Source of the DNA: Streptantibioticus parmotrematis
GTDB taxonomy: Bacteria; Actinomycetota; Actinomycetes; Streptomycetales; Streptomycetaceae
Length of the DNA stretch: 64,000 nt
NCBI RefSeq assembly: GCF_019890615.1
Contig: NZ_JAINVZ010000002.1
Span: 372,001 to 436,000, forward strand
Direction: 5' to 3'
The notes under the pieces were generated by a model that was given only the letters and a program-made list of their open reading frames with translations, did not search any database and was not told the origin of the DNA. Below are positions 1 to 8,860 of this stretch, piece after piece. Position numbers and translations under genes: made by a program. How positions within the stretch are numbered: the stretch's first letter is position 1; the number at the start of each line of letters is the position of its first letter.

Positions 1-1013
1 CGTTGCGCGAGGCCGGGCTCGCCGACCACGCGGTGCTCGCCCGCCGCCCCCACCTCGACCTGCGGCCCACGCTGTCGATGCGCACCGGCGCCGTGGCCTG
101 CGACCCGTACACCCACCTGAAGCTGCCGCTCGCCACCTCCACGCTCGGCCTGCTCAACCGCCGCACCATCAAGCCCGGCACGCTGGTGGACGGCGCGGTG
201 TGCCAGCGGCTGCTGGAGGCGGTGATCGCGCGCGAACCGCGCTTCGAGGGCGTGGTGCTGCTCGCCGACGAGACCGCGTACGCGCACGCCGGGCACCCGT
301 TGCTCGCGGTGCTGCTGCGCACCCTGCCGGCCGGACTCGACGACGCGGCCGTGGTGCCGCTGGCCGCGCTGCTCGCGCCCGCGCCGGGCGGGCGGCAGGT
401 GATCGACCACCTCGCCGGCCACTGGTTCGGCGGCGACCCGCTGGCGCTGCTGGACGCGGTGCTGCGGCCGCTGTTCGACTGGCAGACCACGCTGTACGGC
501 TACGGCATCGCGCTGGAGTCGCACCAGCAGAACGTCTCCGTGGTGCTCGACCGCGACGACGCGGGCGCGGTCCGGGTCCGGCTGCTGCTGAAGGACAACG
601 ACGGCCCCCGCGTCCACACCGAACGGCTCGCCGCCACCCTCGGCGGTCCGCCGCCCGCCTTCGACGACCCGCGCGTGCTCGGCGCGGACGACGACGCGCT
701 CGCCGCGCTGTTCACCACGATCACCGTCCATCTGTGCGCGGGCGCCTACGCGTTCGGGCTCGCGCGGGCGGGCCGGGTGCCGCTGGACGCCGCGCTGGCG
801 GTGGTACGCGACCGGCTCGCGGAGGCGATCGGACGGATGCCGCAGAAAGCGGGCCGGGCGCTGCGCGCACGCACGCTGGACGCCGCGCGGCTGCCGGTGA
901 AGGCCATGGTGACCGCGGGCACCCTGCGCACCAAGGAACGCTCCGGGGCGGCCGACATCAACAAGCACTACACGACGGGCCCGAACTACCTTGTGAGGTC
1001 CGCGCGTTCGTGA
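1..1013 (+). CDS. NIS siderophore synthetase, IucA/IucC family (5' end outside window)
   Basis: C-terminal part, about 336 residues, of an NRPS-independent siderophore synthetase; the family is usually 580-620 aa, so roughly 45% lies upstream of the window. These enzymes adenylate a carboxylate such as citrate and condense it with an amine or alcohol. The IucA/IucC core is visible in HLKLPLATSTLGLLNRR (about residues 38-54) and ESHQQNVSVVLDRD (about 169-182), followed by the FhuF-like C-terminal region with KDNDGPRV. The reading frame is open to the first base, so the TTG at base 3 is probably not the real start. A second synthetase begins 106 bp downstream and a decarboxylase follows, which points to one siderophore operon. 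Substrate not predictable from this fragment. Confidence 0.9.
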   Translation, partial: LREAGLADHAVLARRPHLDLRPTLSMRTGAVACDPYTHLKLPLATSTLGLLNRRTIKPGTLVDGAVCQRLLEAVIAREPRFEGVVLLADETAYAHAGHPLLAVLLRTLPAGLDDAAVVPLAALLAPAPGGRQVIDHLAGHWFGGDPLALLDAVLRPLFDWQTTLYGYGIALESHQQNVSVVLDRDDAGAVRVRLLLKDNDGPRVHTERLAATLGGPPPAFDDPRVLGADDDALAALFTTITVHLCAGAYAFGLARAGRVPLDAALAVVRDRLAEAIGRMPQKAGRALRARTLDAARLPVKAMVTAGTLRTKERSGAADINKHYTTGPNYLVRSARS

Positions 1014-1119
1014 CCACCCGCCGCCGCGCCGCCGTACTGCGGGAGCGCATACCCGGGCGTCCCACGGACGCTTCCCGCCCTCGCCTCCCGTCTGCCTGTC
1101 CCTATCGCTGGAGTCGCTG

Positions 1120-2949
1120 ATGCCGACCAGCCCCGCCGCCTCCCGACTGCCCGTCCCCCACCCCGCCGCTCCGGAGGTCCGCACCGCCCCCGCTGCGGAC
1201 GCCGCCCTCCCCACCGCCGACGTCGTCGTCGCCCACACCCTGCTCAACTGCCTGCTGCGCGAGGTCTCCGCGCCCGCGCACCGCACCGCCGTCGTCGGCG
1301 ACCACCTGCACCTGCGGCTGCCCGCGCGGGACGTGCTGCTGCGGGTGGCGCTGCGCCGCACCTCGCTGCTGGGCGCCCACCGCTTCACCGGCCCGGTGGC
1401 GGTCCGCGCGGACGACGGCTGGCGGCCGGTCGGCTGGCGGCGGCTCGCGGAGTACGTGCGTGACGAGCTGGACGCGCGCACCGGCGTGGCCAACGAGGAG
1501 TTCGTGGCCCAGGTCGTCTCCAGCCACGAGGGCGTCACCGCGGGCCTCGCCGCCCGCCATGCCGCTCCCCGCCAAGCCCCGGAGCCCGCCACCCACCACG
1601 CCGCACCCCGGCAAGCCCCGGAGCCCGCCGCCGACCCCCGTACCGCCCGCTACCTGGAGTCCGAGCGCGCGCTGCTGTTCGGTCACCGCTTCCACCCCAC
1701 GCCCAAGGCCCGTTCCGCCGACCGGAGCGCGTGGCGGCGTTACGCGCCCGAGGCGTGGGCCCGCTTCCCGCTGCGTCATCTCGCGGTCCGCGCCGACCTG
1801 GTGGCGGGGGAGTGCGCCGAGCCGGGCGCGGACGCGGCGATCGACCGGCTGCGCCCGGTCCCGGCCGGACACCGGCTGCTGCCCGTCCACCCCTGGCAGT
1901 TCGAACTGCTGGGCGAAACACCGCTGTTGCGCGCCGCGATCGCGCGCGGCGAGGTGCTGGACCTGGGCACCGGCGGGCCGTCCTTCGCGCCGACCGCGTC
2001 GGTGCGCACGCTGCACGGCGACGGCGGCTTCCTGAAGTTCAGCCTGAACGTGCGGATCACCAACTGCCTGCGAAAGAACGCCAGTTACGAGCTGTCCGGC
2101 GCGGTCGCGCTCACCCGTCTGCTGGGGCCCGCGCTGGACGACCTGACCCGCCGCTTCCCCGGCACCGGCATGCTGCGCGAGCCCGCCTACCGCTCGCTCG
2201 CACTGCCCGGCCCCGACGGGCGGCCCGACACCGGGCTGATGGAGGGCTTCGGCGTCATCGTCCGCGACGGCCTCGACGCCCATCTGGCGCCCGGCGTCAC
2301 CCCGTTGCTCGCGGCGGCCGTGGCCGACGAGTACCCCACCAGCTCCGCGCACGTCTCCCGCCTGCCGGCCGCGAGCGGCGGACCGGACGCGGCCCTCGCA
2401 TGGTGGTCGGCGTACCTGCGGCTGCTGCTGCCGCCGGTGCTGGCCGCCTGGTTCGACCACGGCGTCGTCCTCGAACCGCACTTGCAGAACGTGCTGATCG
2501 GGGTGGACGCCACCGGCCTGCCCCGGCAGGTGCTCTTCCGCGACCTGGAGGGCGCCAAGCTGCTGGCCTCCCGGCACGCCGCCGCGCTCGCCGCCCTCCC
2601 GGCCGACGTCGCCGGGCCCATGACGTACGACGCGCGACGCGGCTGGGACCGGGTGGTCTACTGCCTGCTGGTCAACAACGTCGCCGAGACCCTGGCCGCC
2701 CTCGCGGACCAACGGCCCGGCCTGGAAGCCGCGTTGTGGGCCGAAGTCCGCGACGTGCTGCGGGAGTCCGCCGACGCGCACGGCCGGCCGCCCGCGCTGC
2801 GCCGCCTGCTCGCCGGGGAACCGCTGCCCGCCAAGGCCAACCTGCTCACCCGCTGGCGGCGCAGCGCCGACCGCGACGCGGGCTACGTGCGGCTGCCCTC
2901 ACCGCTCGCCGGTGACGTGCTGTCCGGGCGTGCGGGCGGCCCCCGATGA
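1120..2949 (+). CDS. NIS siderophore synthetase, IucA/IucC family
   Basis: Complete 609-aa NIS synthetase, a typical length for the family. Visible markers are HPWQFE (about residues 256-261), the nucleotide-binding stretch PTASVRTLHG with FLKFSLNVRITNCLRKNASYEL (about 289-325) and EPHLQN (about 450-456) in the FhuF-like C-terminal part. Residues about 145-175 carry a Pro/Ala-rich insertion with an imperfect HAAPRQAPEPA duplication. It follows another synthetase fragment and is followed within 75 bp by an SbnH-like decarboxylase. Two synthetases plus a decarboxylase resemble the SbnE/SbnF/SbnH set of staphyloferrin B. That comparison is from family knowledge; the actual siderophore is unknown. 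The ATG at 1120 was chosen because coding-like sequence begins there; no strong Shine-Dalgarno is obvious. Confidence 0.93.
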   Translation: MPTSPAASRLPVPHPAAPEVRTAPAADAALPTADVVVAHTLLNCLLREVSAPAHRTAVVGDHLHLRLPARDVLLRVALRRTSLLGAHRFTGPVAVRADDGWRPVGWRRLAEYVRDELDARTGVANEEFVAQVVSSHEGVTAGLAARHAAPRQAPEPATHHAAPRQAPEPAADPRTARYLESERALLFGHRFHPTPKARSADRSAWRRYAPEAWARFPLRHLAVRADLVAGECAEPGADAAIDRLRPVPAGHRLLPVHPWQFELLGETPLLRAAIARGEVLDLGTGGPSFAPTASVRTLHGDGGFLKFSLNVRITNCLRKNASYELSGAVALTRLLGPALDDLTRRFPGTGMLREPAYRSLALPGPDGRPDTGLMEGFGVIVRDGLDAHLAPGVTPLLAAAVADEYPTSSAHVSRLPAASGGPDAALAWWSAYLRLLLPPVLAAWFDHGVVLEPHLQNVLIGVDATGLPRQVLFRDLEGAKLLASRHAAALAALPADVAGPMTYDARRGWDRVVYCLLVNNVAETLAALADQRPGLEAALWAEVRDVLRESADAHGRPPALRRLLAGEPLPAKANLLTRWRRSADRDAGYVRLPSPLAGDVLSGRAGGPR

Positions 2950-3022
2950 CGCCACCCGATCTGCCGCGCGGGAGCCGCCGATGACACCGCCTCGCGCCGA
3001 CCATCCCGCGCAGGAGCCCCCG

Positions 3023-4231
3023 ATGCACTCGTCCGTCCGCGACCTCGTCACCTCCGCCTCCGCCGCCGAACTGCCCGCGTACGTCTACGACTTGTCCACG
3101 CTGCGCGACCACGCCGCAGCCGTGCGCGCCGCGCTGCCGCCCGCCGTCGAGCTGTACTACGCGGCCAAGGCCAACCCGGCCCCCGAGATCCTCACCGCGC
3201 TGCGCGAGGCCGTCACCGGGTACGAGGTGGCCTCCGGGGGCGAGCTGGCGCACGTGCGCGAGGCGGTCCCCGGCGCGCCGGTGGCGTTCGGCGGCCCGGG
3301 CAAGACGCCCGACGAGATCGCGGCGGCGCTGGCGGCGGGCACCGAGCGCTTCCACGTCGAGAGCGTCCACGAACTGCGGCTGCTGGCTGCCCTCGCCGCC
3401 CGAACGGGCCGTCACGCCCGCGTCCTGCTGCGCGTCAACCCGCCCGTGGACGGCGGCGCGCCGGACGGGGTGGCGTCCGCGCTGGAGGGGGTGGCGCTGG
3501 CGATGGGCGGGCGGCCGACGCCGTTCGGCCTCGACCCGGACGCGGTGGCCGAGTGCCTGCGGCTGCTGCGCGAGCCGGACTTCGGGAACCTGGCCCTGTG
3601 CGGCATCCACGCCCACCTGGCCAGCGGCCTGGACGCGGAAGCCCAACTCGCCCTGGCGCGGCGGATCGTGGCGTACGCGGCCGGGCTGCTCGCCACGCAC
3701 CCGGTGCCGGACGCGGAGGTCAACCTCGGCGGTGGCATGGCCGTCGACTACGCCGACCCGGAACGCCGCTTCGACTGGACCGCGTTCGGCACCGGACTCG
3801 CCGAAATAGCCCGCGAAAAACCCGAGTTGACGTTGCGGATCGAGCCGGGGCGGGCGCTGACCGCGTACTGCGGCTGGTACGCGACCGAGGTGCTGGACGT
3901 CAAGCACAGCCACGGCGAGGACTTCGCCGTCCTGCGCGGCGGCACCCACCACCTGCGCACCCCCGTCACCCGGGGCCACGACCAGCCGTTCGCCCTGCTG
4001 CCGGTGGAGGCGTGGCCGCACCCCTGGCCGCGCCCGGCGACCGGCGGCGGACGGATCACGCTCGTCGGTCAACTGTGCACGCCCAAGGACGTGTTCGCCC
4101 GCCGGGTCCCGGCGACCGGGCTGCGCGCCGGGGACCGGGTCGCGTTCGCCATGGCGGGCGCGTACGCGTGGAACATCTCGCACCACGAGTTCCTGATGCA
4201 CCCGCGCCCGCGCTTCCACTACGTGGGCTGA
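3023..4231 (+). CDS. PLP-dependent decarboxylase, SbnH/LysA fold type III, siderophore biosynthesis
   Basis: About 402 aa, alanine-racemase-fold (type III) PLP decarboxylase. The PLP lysine is in YYAAKANP (K49 from this start), the phosphate-binding glycine motif is NLGGGMAVDY, and the C-terminal catalytic Cys motif is QLCTPKDVF. The ending AYAWNISHHEF is typical of SbnH-like siderophore decarboxylases rather than lysine-biosynthetic LysA. Likely role: decarboxylate a citryl-diaminopropionate or ornithine-type intermediate made by the adjacent NIS synthetases (inference). In-frame starts also exist at 2981 (GGAG six bases upstream) and GTG 2912. I prefer 3023 because AGGAG lies at 3012-3016. 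A strong hairpin follows the stop. Confidence 0.9.
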   Translation: MHSSVRDLVTSASAAELPAYVYDLSTLRDHAAAVRAALPPAVELYYAAKANPAPEILTALREAVTGYEVASGGELAHVREAVPGAPVAFGGPGKTPDEIAAALAAGTERFHVESVHELRLLAALAARTGRHARVLLRVNPPVDGGAPDGVASALEGVALAMGGRPTPFGLDPDAVAECLRLLREPDFGNLALCGIHAHLASGLDAEAQLALARRIVAYAAGLLATHPVPDAEVNLGGGMAVDYADPERRFDWTAFGTGLAEIAREKPELTLRIEPGRALTAYCGWYATEVLDVKHSHGEDFAVLRGGTHHLRTPVTRGHDQPFALLPVEAWPHPWPRPATGGGRITLVGQLCTPKDVFARRVPATGLRAGDRVAFAMAGAYAWNISHHEFLMHPRPRFHYVG

Positions 4232-4254
4232 CGCCGGCCCGGGCGCACACAGCC

Positions 4255-4288
4255 GTGCGGGGCGGGCTCCGTCCAGCCCGCCCCGCAC
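4255..4288. terminator. Bidirectional hairpin terminator
   Basis: Perfect 14-bp inverted repeat: GTGCGGGGCGGGCT at 4255-4268 and its complement at 4275-4288, with a 6-nt loop. It lies between the convergent ends of the decarboxylase (stop 4231) and the minus-strand permease (stop 4309), so it probably ends both transcripts. No T-run, as is usual in Streptomyces. Confidence 0.85.
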
Positions 4289-4308
4289 ACCCGCCGCCTG
4301 ACGCGGCG

Positions 4309-5745
4309 TCAGCCGGTCAGCTCGTCCTCCGGGATCGTGATGACCCAGTGCGTCTCCTTGCGGGGGCGCAGGTAGAACACCCAGTACAGGGCGGCCGCCG
4401 CCGTGACCCCGGCCGTGATCAGCAGGTCCCGGGCGGTCTGCTGGGCCAGCACCCACACCAGCACGGCCAGCAGCAGCGCGGGCACGACCGGCCACAGCGG
4501 CATCCGCCACACGCCCTCGCGGCCCTTGTGCACGCCCCGGCGGCAGGCCAGCGCCGCCAGCGCCACGAACGCGTACAGCGCGGCCACGGCGACGCCCGTG
4601 ACGCCGTTGAGGGTGTCGACCGGCACGAAGCAGAGAATGGCGCCGGGCACGCCGACCGCGAGCGTGGCGATCCACGGCGCGCCGAAGCGCTTGCTGAGGT
4701 TGCCGAAGGCCCGGTTGACCGGCGCGGGCCAGGCGTTGTCGCGGGCGGAGGCGTACAGCACCCGGGAGTTCTGGATGACCATCACGATGGCCGCGTTGAT
4801 GATGGCCAGCGCGATGCACAGGCTGATGAAGGTGCCGACGGCGCTGTCGCTCCAGTGCTGCACCATCCCGGCGACGTCGCCGCCGGCCAGCGTGGTCAGG
4901 TCGGGGGCGCCCAGGGTGATGGCGACGACCGGGACCAGCACGACCGCGGCGCCGATCGCCAGCGTCCACAGCACGGTGCGCGAGACCGTGCGGCGCGGGT
5001 TCTCCATCTCCTCCGACAGGTACACGGCCGTCGAGAAGCCCTGGAGGATGAACAGGGCGGCGGCCAGCCCGGCGACGATCAGCCCGGCGGAGACCGGGGT
5101 GCTCGCGCCGTGCGCCCCGGCCATCACCGGGTGGATCAGCACCGACGCCGAGCGGTGGGTGTGGCTGAAGCCGAGGAAGGCCACCACGCCGGAGGCGACG
5201 ACCTCCAGCACCAGGAAGATGCCGGTGATCCAGGCGTTGGCCCGCAGGTCCAGCAGGCCCATCACGGTGGCCAGCAGCATCACCGCCGCGCCCATCACCT
5301 TCGCGTCCACGTGCACGATCGGCGCGAGGTACTCGGCGGTGCCCAGCGCGATGATCGGCGGCACGATCATCACCACGATCAGCGCCTGGATGAAGACCAG
5401 CCAGCCGGAGAACCGCCCGGTGAGCGTGCCGACCATGGCGTACTCGCCGCCCGCGCTCGGGATCAGCGTGCCCAGCTCCGAGTAGCAGAAGGCGACCGCC
5501 ACGCACAGCACGACGGCGATCACCAGGGTCAGCGCGGTCCCGGTGCCCAGCGAGGCGAACGAGCCCGGCACGATCACGAACAGCGACGAGGCCGGGGTCA
5601 GGCAGGAGAGGGTCAGCAGCGTGCCGCCGACCACCCCGATGGAACGGTTGAGCTTGGGCGCCTCGTGCGGCGTCGCGCCGGGCGTCGTGGCGGCCTGCCC
5701 GGTGCCGGGGGCGTCGGGGGAGGGCGGTCGCAGGATGTCGGTCAT
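4309..5745 (-). CDS. APC-superfamily amino-acid permease
   Basis: 478-aa integral membrane protein with about 12 hydrophobic segments and a hydrophilic N-terminal tail of about 35 residues. The first helices hold SIGVVGGTLLTLSCLTPASSLFVIVPG and a YSELGTLIPSAGGEYA motif, the conserved APC TM1/TM2-3 signature, so it should import amino acids or polyamines by ion coupling. The substrate cannot be named. The ATG at 5745 is chosen: it has GGGA about 7 bases upstream and begins the proline-rich tail MTDILRPPSP. Starts at 5757 and 5847 are possible. It is divergent from a GntR gene at 6126, and a second APC permease lies beyond that, suggesting shared control (inference). Confidence 0.9.
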   Translation of the reverse strand: MTDILRPPSPDAPGTGQAATTPGATPHEAPKLNRSIGVVGGTLLTLSCLTPASSLFVIVPGSFASLGTGTALTLVIAVVLCVAVAFCYSELGTLIPSAGGEYAMVGTLTGRFSGWLVFIQALIVVMIVPPIIALGTAEYLAPIVHVDAKVMGAAVMLLATVMGLLDLRANAWITGIFLVLEVVASGVVAFLGFSHTHRSASVLIHPVMAGAHGASTPVSAGLIVAGLAAALFILQGFSTAVYLSEEMENPRRTVSRTVLWTLAIGAAVVLVPVVAITLGAPDLTTLAGGDVAGMVQHWSDSAVGTFISLCIALAIINAAIVMVIQNSRVLYASARDNAWPAPVNRAFGNLSKRFGAPWIATLAVGVPGAILCFVPVDTLNGVTGVAVAALYAFVALAALACRRGVHKGREGVWRMPLWPVVPALLLAVLVWVLAQQTARDLLITAGVTAAAALYWVFYLRPRKETHWVITIPEDELTG

Positions 5746-6125
5746 ACGGCGTCCCATCGGGCTCACTGGGGCGGAAGGGTGCAGGGGAGCGCTATCGCCT
5801 CCGTAGGGCTGGCTGCTGGTGGTGCTCGGCCGCTCCCGGGACGTCATGAGACATGTGCTGTTAACAAAGCGTCAACCCCCTCTTGGCGACGGAATCCGTT
5901 GTCAAATCGCCGCAGTGCCACCGATTTGGTCGCGCGGAGGCTTGTCCGGCCGTCCGGCCGACCGGTACGGATACCGCCGTCGGCCGGTCCGGAAATCTCC
6001 CGGAAGGCGGCCCGCCGGCCCACCTGGTGGACACCGGGTCGCCAGTGAACCCTTGGCCCGGACTTGCGGCCGGACACGTAACGTTGCCAAGCTGTCGCAG
6101 TCGGTCAACCTCGATGGAGGGTCAC
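5746..6125. promoter_or_regulatory. 380-bp divergent intergenic region between permease and gntR
   Basis: Holds the promoters for the minus-strand permease and plus-strand GntR gene. A TTGACG element on the minus strand (bases 5870-5875) could be a -35 box for the permease; its -10 is not convincing. For gntR, GGAGG at 6116-6120 is 5 bases before the GTG start. I see no clear GntR palindrome by eye and no gene. Confidence 0.45.
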
Positions 6126-6878
6126 GTGCCATTCGGTGAGCAGCCCGCGTACCTCCGCGTCGCCGACGATCTGCGCGGCAAGATCCTCGGGGGCGAGCTG
6201 GCCCCGCACACCCGGCTGCCCTCGCAGGCGAAGATCCGCCAGGAGTACGGCGTCTCGGACACCGTCGCCCTGGAGGCCCGCAAGGTGCTGATGGCCGAGG
6301 GGTTCGTCGAGGGGCGCTCCGGTTCCGGGACGTACGTGCGCGAGCGGCCCGAGCCCAAGCTGATCGCCCGCTCCGGCTACCGCCCCTCCTACGGGCCGAC
6401 CCCGTTCCGGCAGGAGCAGGCCGACGAGGGGAGCAAGGGCACCTGGGAGTCGGTGAGCGTCCAGGAGGTCGCGAGCCCCGCCGTCGCCGCCCGGCTGCGG
6501 CTCCAGCCCGGCGACAAGGTGATGTCGACGCGCTACCTGTTCCGTACCGAGGGCGAGCCGATGATGCTCTCGACCTCCTGGGAGCCGCTGGCGCTGACCG
6601 GCCGCACGCCCGTGATGCTGCCCGAGGAGGGGCCGCTCGGCGGGCGGGGCGTGGTGGAGCGGATGGCCGCGCTCGACCTGGTGGTCGACCACGTCGTCGA
6701 GGAGGTCGGCGCCCGGCCCGGGCTGGCCGCCGAGACCGCCGAGCTGGGCGGCGTTCCCGGCCACGTCGTGGTGGTGGTCTGCCGTACCTTCTTCACCGGT
6801 GACCGGCCGGTCGAGACCGCCGATCTGGTGATCCCCGCCGACCGCTACCGGGTTACGTATCACCTTCCGGTGAAATAG
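6126..6878 (+). CDS. GntR-family transcriptional regulator (HutC/UTRA type)
   Basis: 250-aa repressor-type protein. The N-terminal winged HTH spans about residues 8-72 (PAYLRVADDLRGKILGGEL through LPSQAKIRQEYGVS to the wing GRSGSGTYV). A UTRA ligand-binding domain follows, about residues 95-245, with VQEVASPAVAARLRL and MSTRYLFRTEGEPMM. The GTG start at 6126 is supported by GGAGG at 6116-6120; an in-frame ATG at 6114 would overlap that ribosome-binding site. It lies between two APC permease genes and probably senses a small metabolite and controls one or both (inference from position). Confidence 0.9.
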   Translation: MPFGEQPAYLRVADDLRGKILGGELAPHTRLPSQAKIRQEYGVSDTVALEARKVLMAEGFVEGRSGSGTYVRERPEPKLIARSGYRPSYGPTPFRQEQADEGSKGTWESVSVQEVASPAVAARLRLQPGDKVMSTRYLFRTEGEPMMLSTSWEPLALTGRTPVMLPEEGPLGGRGVVERMAALDLVVDHVVEEVGARPGLAAETAELGGVPGHVVVVVCRTFFTGDRPVETADLVIPADRYRVTYHLPVK

Positions 6879-7042
6879 CGTCCTGAGCGGCCGCTTTGCC
6901 ATCTGATCGAAGGCGCGCGGTAGGCTGCCGGTCTGTTGTGAAGGTCACATCTCGCCGATTATCGGAACCGGATCGCCCGACTCCCCTTTACGATGCGGAG
7001 GTTTGTGCAAGGCGACGGGGAGAAGAAAGGGGAACCAACGTT

Positions 7043-8677
7043 TTGTCGGGTTCCAACTACCGCCGATCCCTCGGCACGGTCTCACTGACGGCCGTCGGCC
7101 TCGGATCGATCATCGGCTCCGGCTGGCTCTTCGGTGCCGCCAAGGCGGCCCACCTGGCCGGTCCCGCGGCGATCCTCGCCTGGGTGATCGGCGCCGTGGT
7201 CGCCTTGACCATCGCGCTGACCTACACCGAGCTCGGCTCGATGTTCCCCAAGGCGGGCGGCATGGTCCGCTACGGCCAGTACTCGCACGGCTCGCTCGCC
7301 GGATACCTGGCGGCCTGGGCCAACTGGATCGCCATCGTCTCGGTGATCCCCGGCGAGGCCACCGCCTCGGTGCAGTACATGGCGTCCTGGAAGTGGGCGT
7401 GGGCGAAGGGCCTGTACGACGGCAAGGAGCTGACCCTCTCCGGCGTCGCCCTCGCCAGCGTGCTGCTGATCGTCTACTTCGGGCTCAACTGGTTCGCGAT
7501 CTCGCTGTTCGCCAAGACCAACACCGCGATCACCGTCTTCAAGATCGTCGTGCCCACGCTGACCGCGGTCACGCTGATGCTGTCGCACTTCGACACGCAC
7601 AACCTGCACCGCGCGGGCGGCTTCGCCCCCAGCGGCTGGAGCGCGGTCTTCAACGCGGTCGCCGTCTCCGGCATCGTGTGGGCCTTCAACGGCTTCCAGT
7701 CGCCGCTGAACATGGCCGCCGAGGCCCGCGACCCGAAGAGGTCGCTGCCCAAGGCGGTCATCAGTTCCATCCTGATCGCCCTGGTCATCTACGTGGCCCT
7801 GCAGGTCGCCTTCCTGATGGCGGTCCCGGCGCACGACCTGTCCTCCGGCGGCTGGGCGGGCCTGAACTTCGACTCCCCGCTCGCGGACCTCGCGATCGCC
7901 TGGGGCATCAACTGGCTCGCCGTCACGCTCTACGCGGACGCTTTCATCTCCCCGTCCGGCACCGGCATGATCTACGCGGCGACCACGTCCCGCATGATCC
8001 ACGGCGTCCAGGAGAACGGCCACCTGCCGAAGATCTTCGGCCGGGTCGACCCCAAGACCGGCGTGCCGCGCCCGGCGCTCGTGCTCAACCTGGTCGTCGC
8101 CTTCGCCTTCCTCGCCGTCTTCCGCGGCTGGGGCTCGCTGGCCGCGATCGTCTCGGTCGCCACCGTCATCTCGTACATCACCGGCCCCGTCGCGGTGATG
8201 TCGCTGCGCAGGATCGCGCCCGACCTGCCGCGGCCGGTGATGCTCAAGGCGATGCCGGTGATCGCGCCCATCGCCATGGTCTTCGGCTCGCTGGTGCTCT
8301 ACTGGGCCAAGTGGCCGCTGACCGGCAAGGTCATCCTGCTGATGGCCATCGGCCTGCCGATCTGGGCCTGGTACGAGCTGCGCAAGCCGTGGGAGCAGCT
8401 CAAGCCGCACCTGAAGGCGGGCGTGTGGATGATCGCCTACCTCTTCGTGATGGCGGCCGTCTCCTACGCGGGCAGCAAGGACTACGGCGGCCGGGGCTGG
8501 ATCCCGGAGGGCGTCGACCTCGGTGTCGTCGTGGTGATCGGCCTGGTCTTCTACGTCTGGGGTCTGCGCAGCGCCTGGCCGAACCCGTCGCTGGCCGAGG
8601 TGCTGCGGGAGGCGGAGGAGTCCGCCGCCGACACCGCGGGCGACGACGAGGGCGACCGCGTCGCGTCCACCGCCTGA
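7043..8677 (+). CDS. APC-superfamily amino-acid permease (YveA-like)
   Basis: About 544-aa transporter with some 12 hydrophobic helices. The N-terminus has TAVGLGSIIGSGWLFGAAKAA, the APC TM1 unwound-helix motif GSIIGSGW, and further on ALTYTELGSMFPKAGGMVRY. The long form, extended periplasmic loop and acidic C-terminal tail resemble aspartate-proton symporter-like members of the family, but the substrate is not proven. The TTG at 7043 is chosen: the conserved sequence begins immediately after it (SGSNYRRSLG) and AAGGGGA lies about 10 bases upstream. The in-frame sequence before it shows no conservation-like character. A strong hairpin follows the stop. Confidence 0.9.
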   Translation: MSGSNYRRSLGTVSLTAVGLGSIIGSGWLFGAAKAAHLAGPAAILAWVIGAVVALTIALTYTELGSMFPKAGGMVRYGQYSHGSLAGYLAAWANWIAIVSVIPGEATASVQYMASWKWAWAKGLYDGKELTLSGVALASVLLIVYFGLNWFAISLFAKTNTAITVFKIVVPTLTAVTLMLSHFDTHNLHRAGGFAPSGWSAVFNAVAVSGIVWAFNGFQSPLNMAAEARDPKRSLPKAVISSILIALVIYVALQVAFLMAVPAHDLSSGGWAGLNFDSPLADLAIAWGINWLAVTLYADAFISPSGTGMIYAATTSRMIHGVQENGHLPKIFGRVDPKTGVPRPALVLNLVVAFAFLAVFRGWGSLAAIVSVATVISYITGPVAVMSLRRIAPDLPRPVMLKAMPVIAPIAMVFGSLVLYWAKWPLTGKVILLMAIGLPIWAWYELRKPWEQLKPHLKAGVWMIAYLFVMAAVSYAGSKDYGGRGWIPEGVDLGVVVVIGLVFYVWGLRSAWPNPSLAEVLREAEESAADTAGDDEGDRVASTA

Positions 8678-8695
8678 CCTCGCTCATCCGTCACC

Positions 8696-8737
8696 CGAAG
8701 GCCCCCGCCCGGCGTCCGCGCCGGACGGGGGCCTTCG
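8696..8737 (+). terminator. Hairpin terminator after the permease
   Basis: 12-bp arms CGAAGGCCCCCG (8696-8707) and CGGGGGCCTTCG (8726-8737), with an imperfect CCGGCG/CGCCGG extension inside the loop. It starts 19 bases after the permease stop. Confidence 0.85.
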
Positions 8738-8860
8738 GCGTGTCCGCACTGCCGCCCGGCCGCGCGGGGCTTCCCGGGTGGCCGTCAACTCCTGGCCGGA
8801 TCACGTCCGTTCGCGGCCGAAGCGGCCCATTCGACGGCGTACGGGCGTACGCTCTGGCAT

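Noticed and set aside
1102..2781. Long open frame of 559 codons on the minus strand opposite the second NIS synthetase
   Set aside because: Translation is Arg/Gly/Val-rich with no domain, a usual antisense artefact in high-GC DNA; the plus strand encodes a clear IucA/IucC protein.
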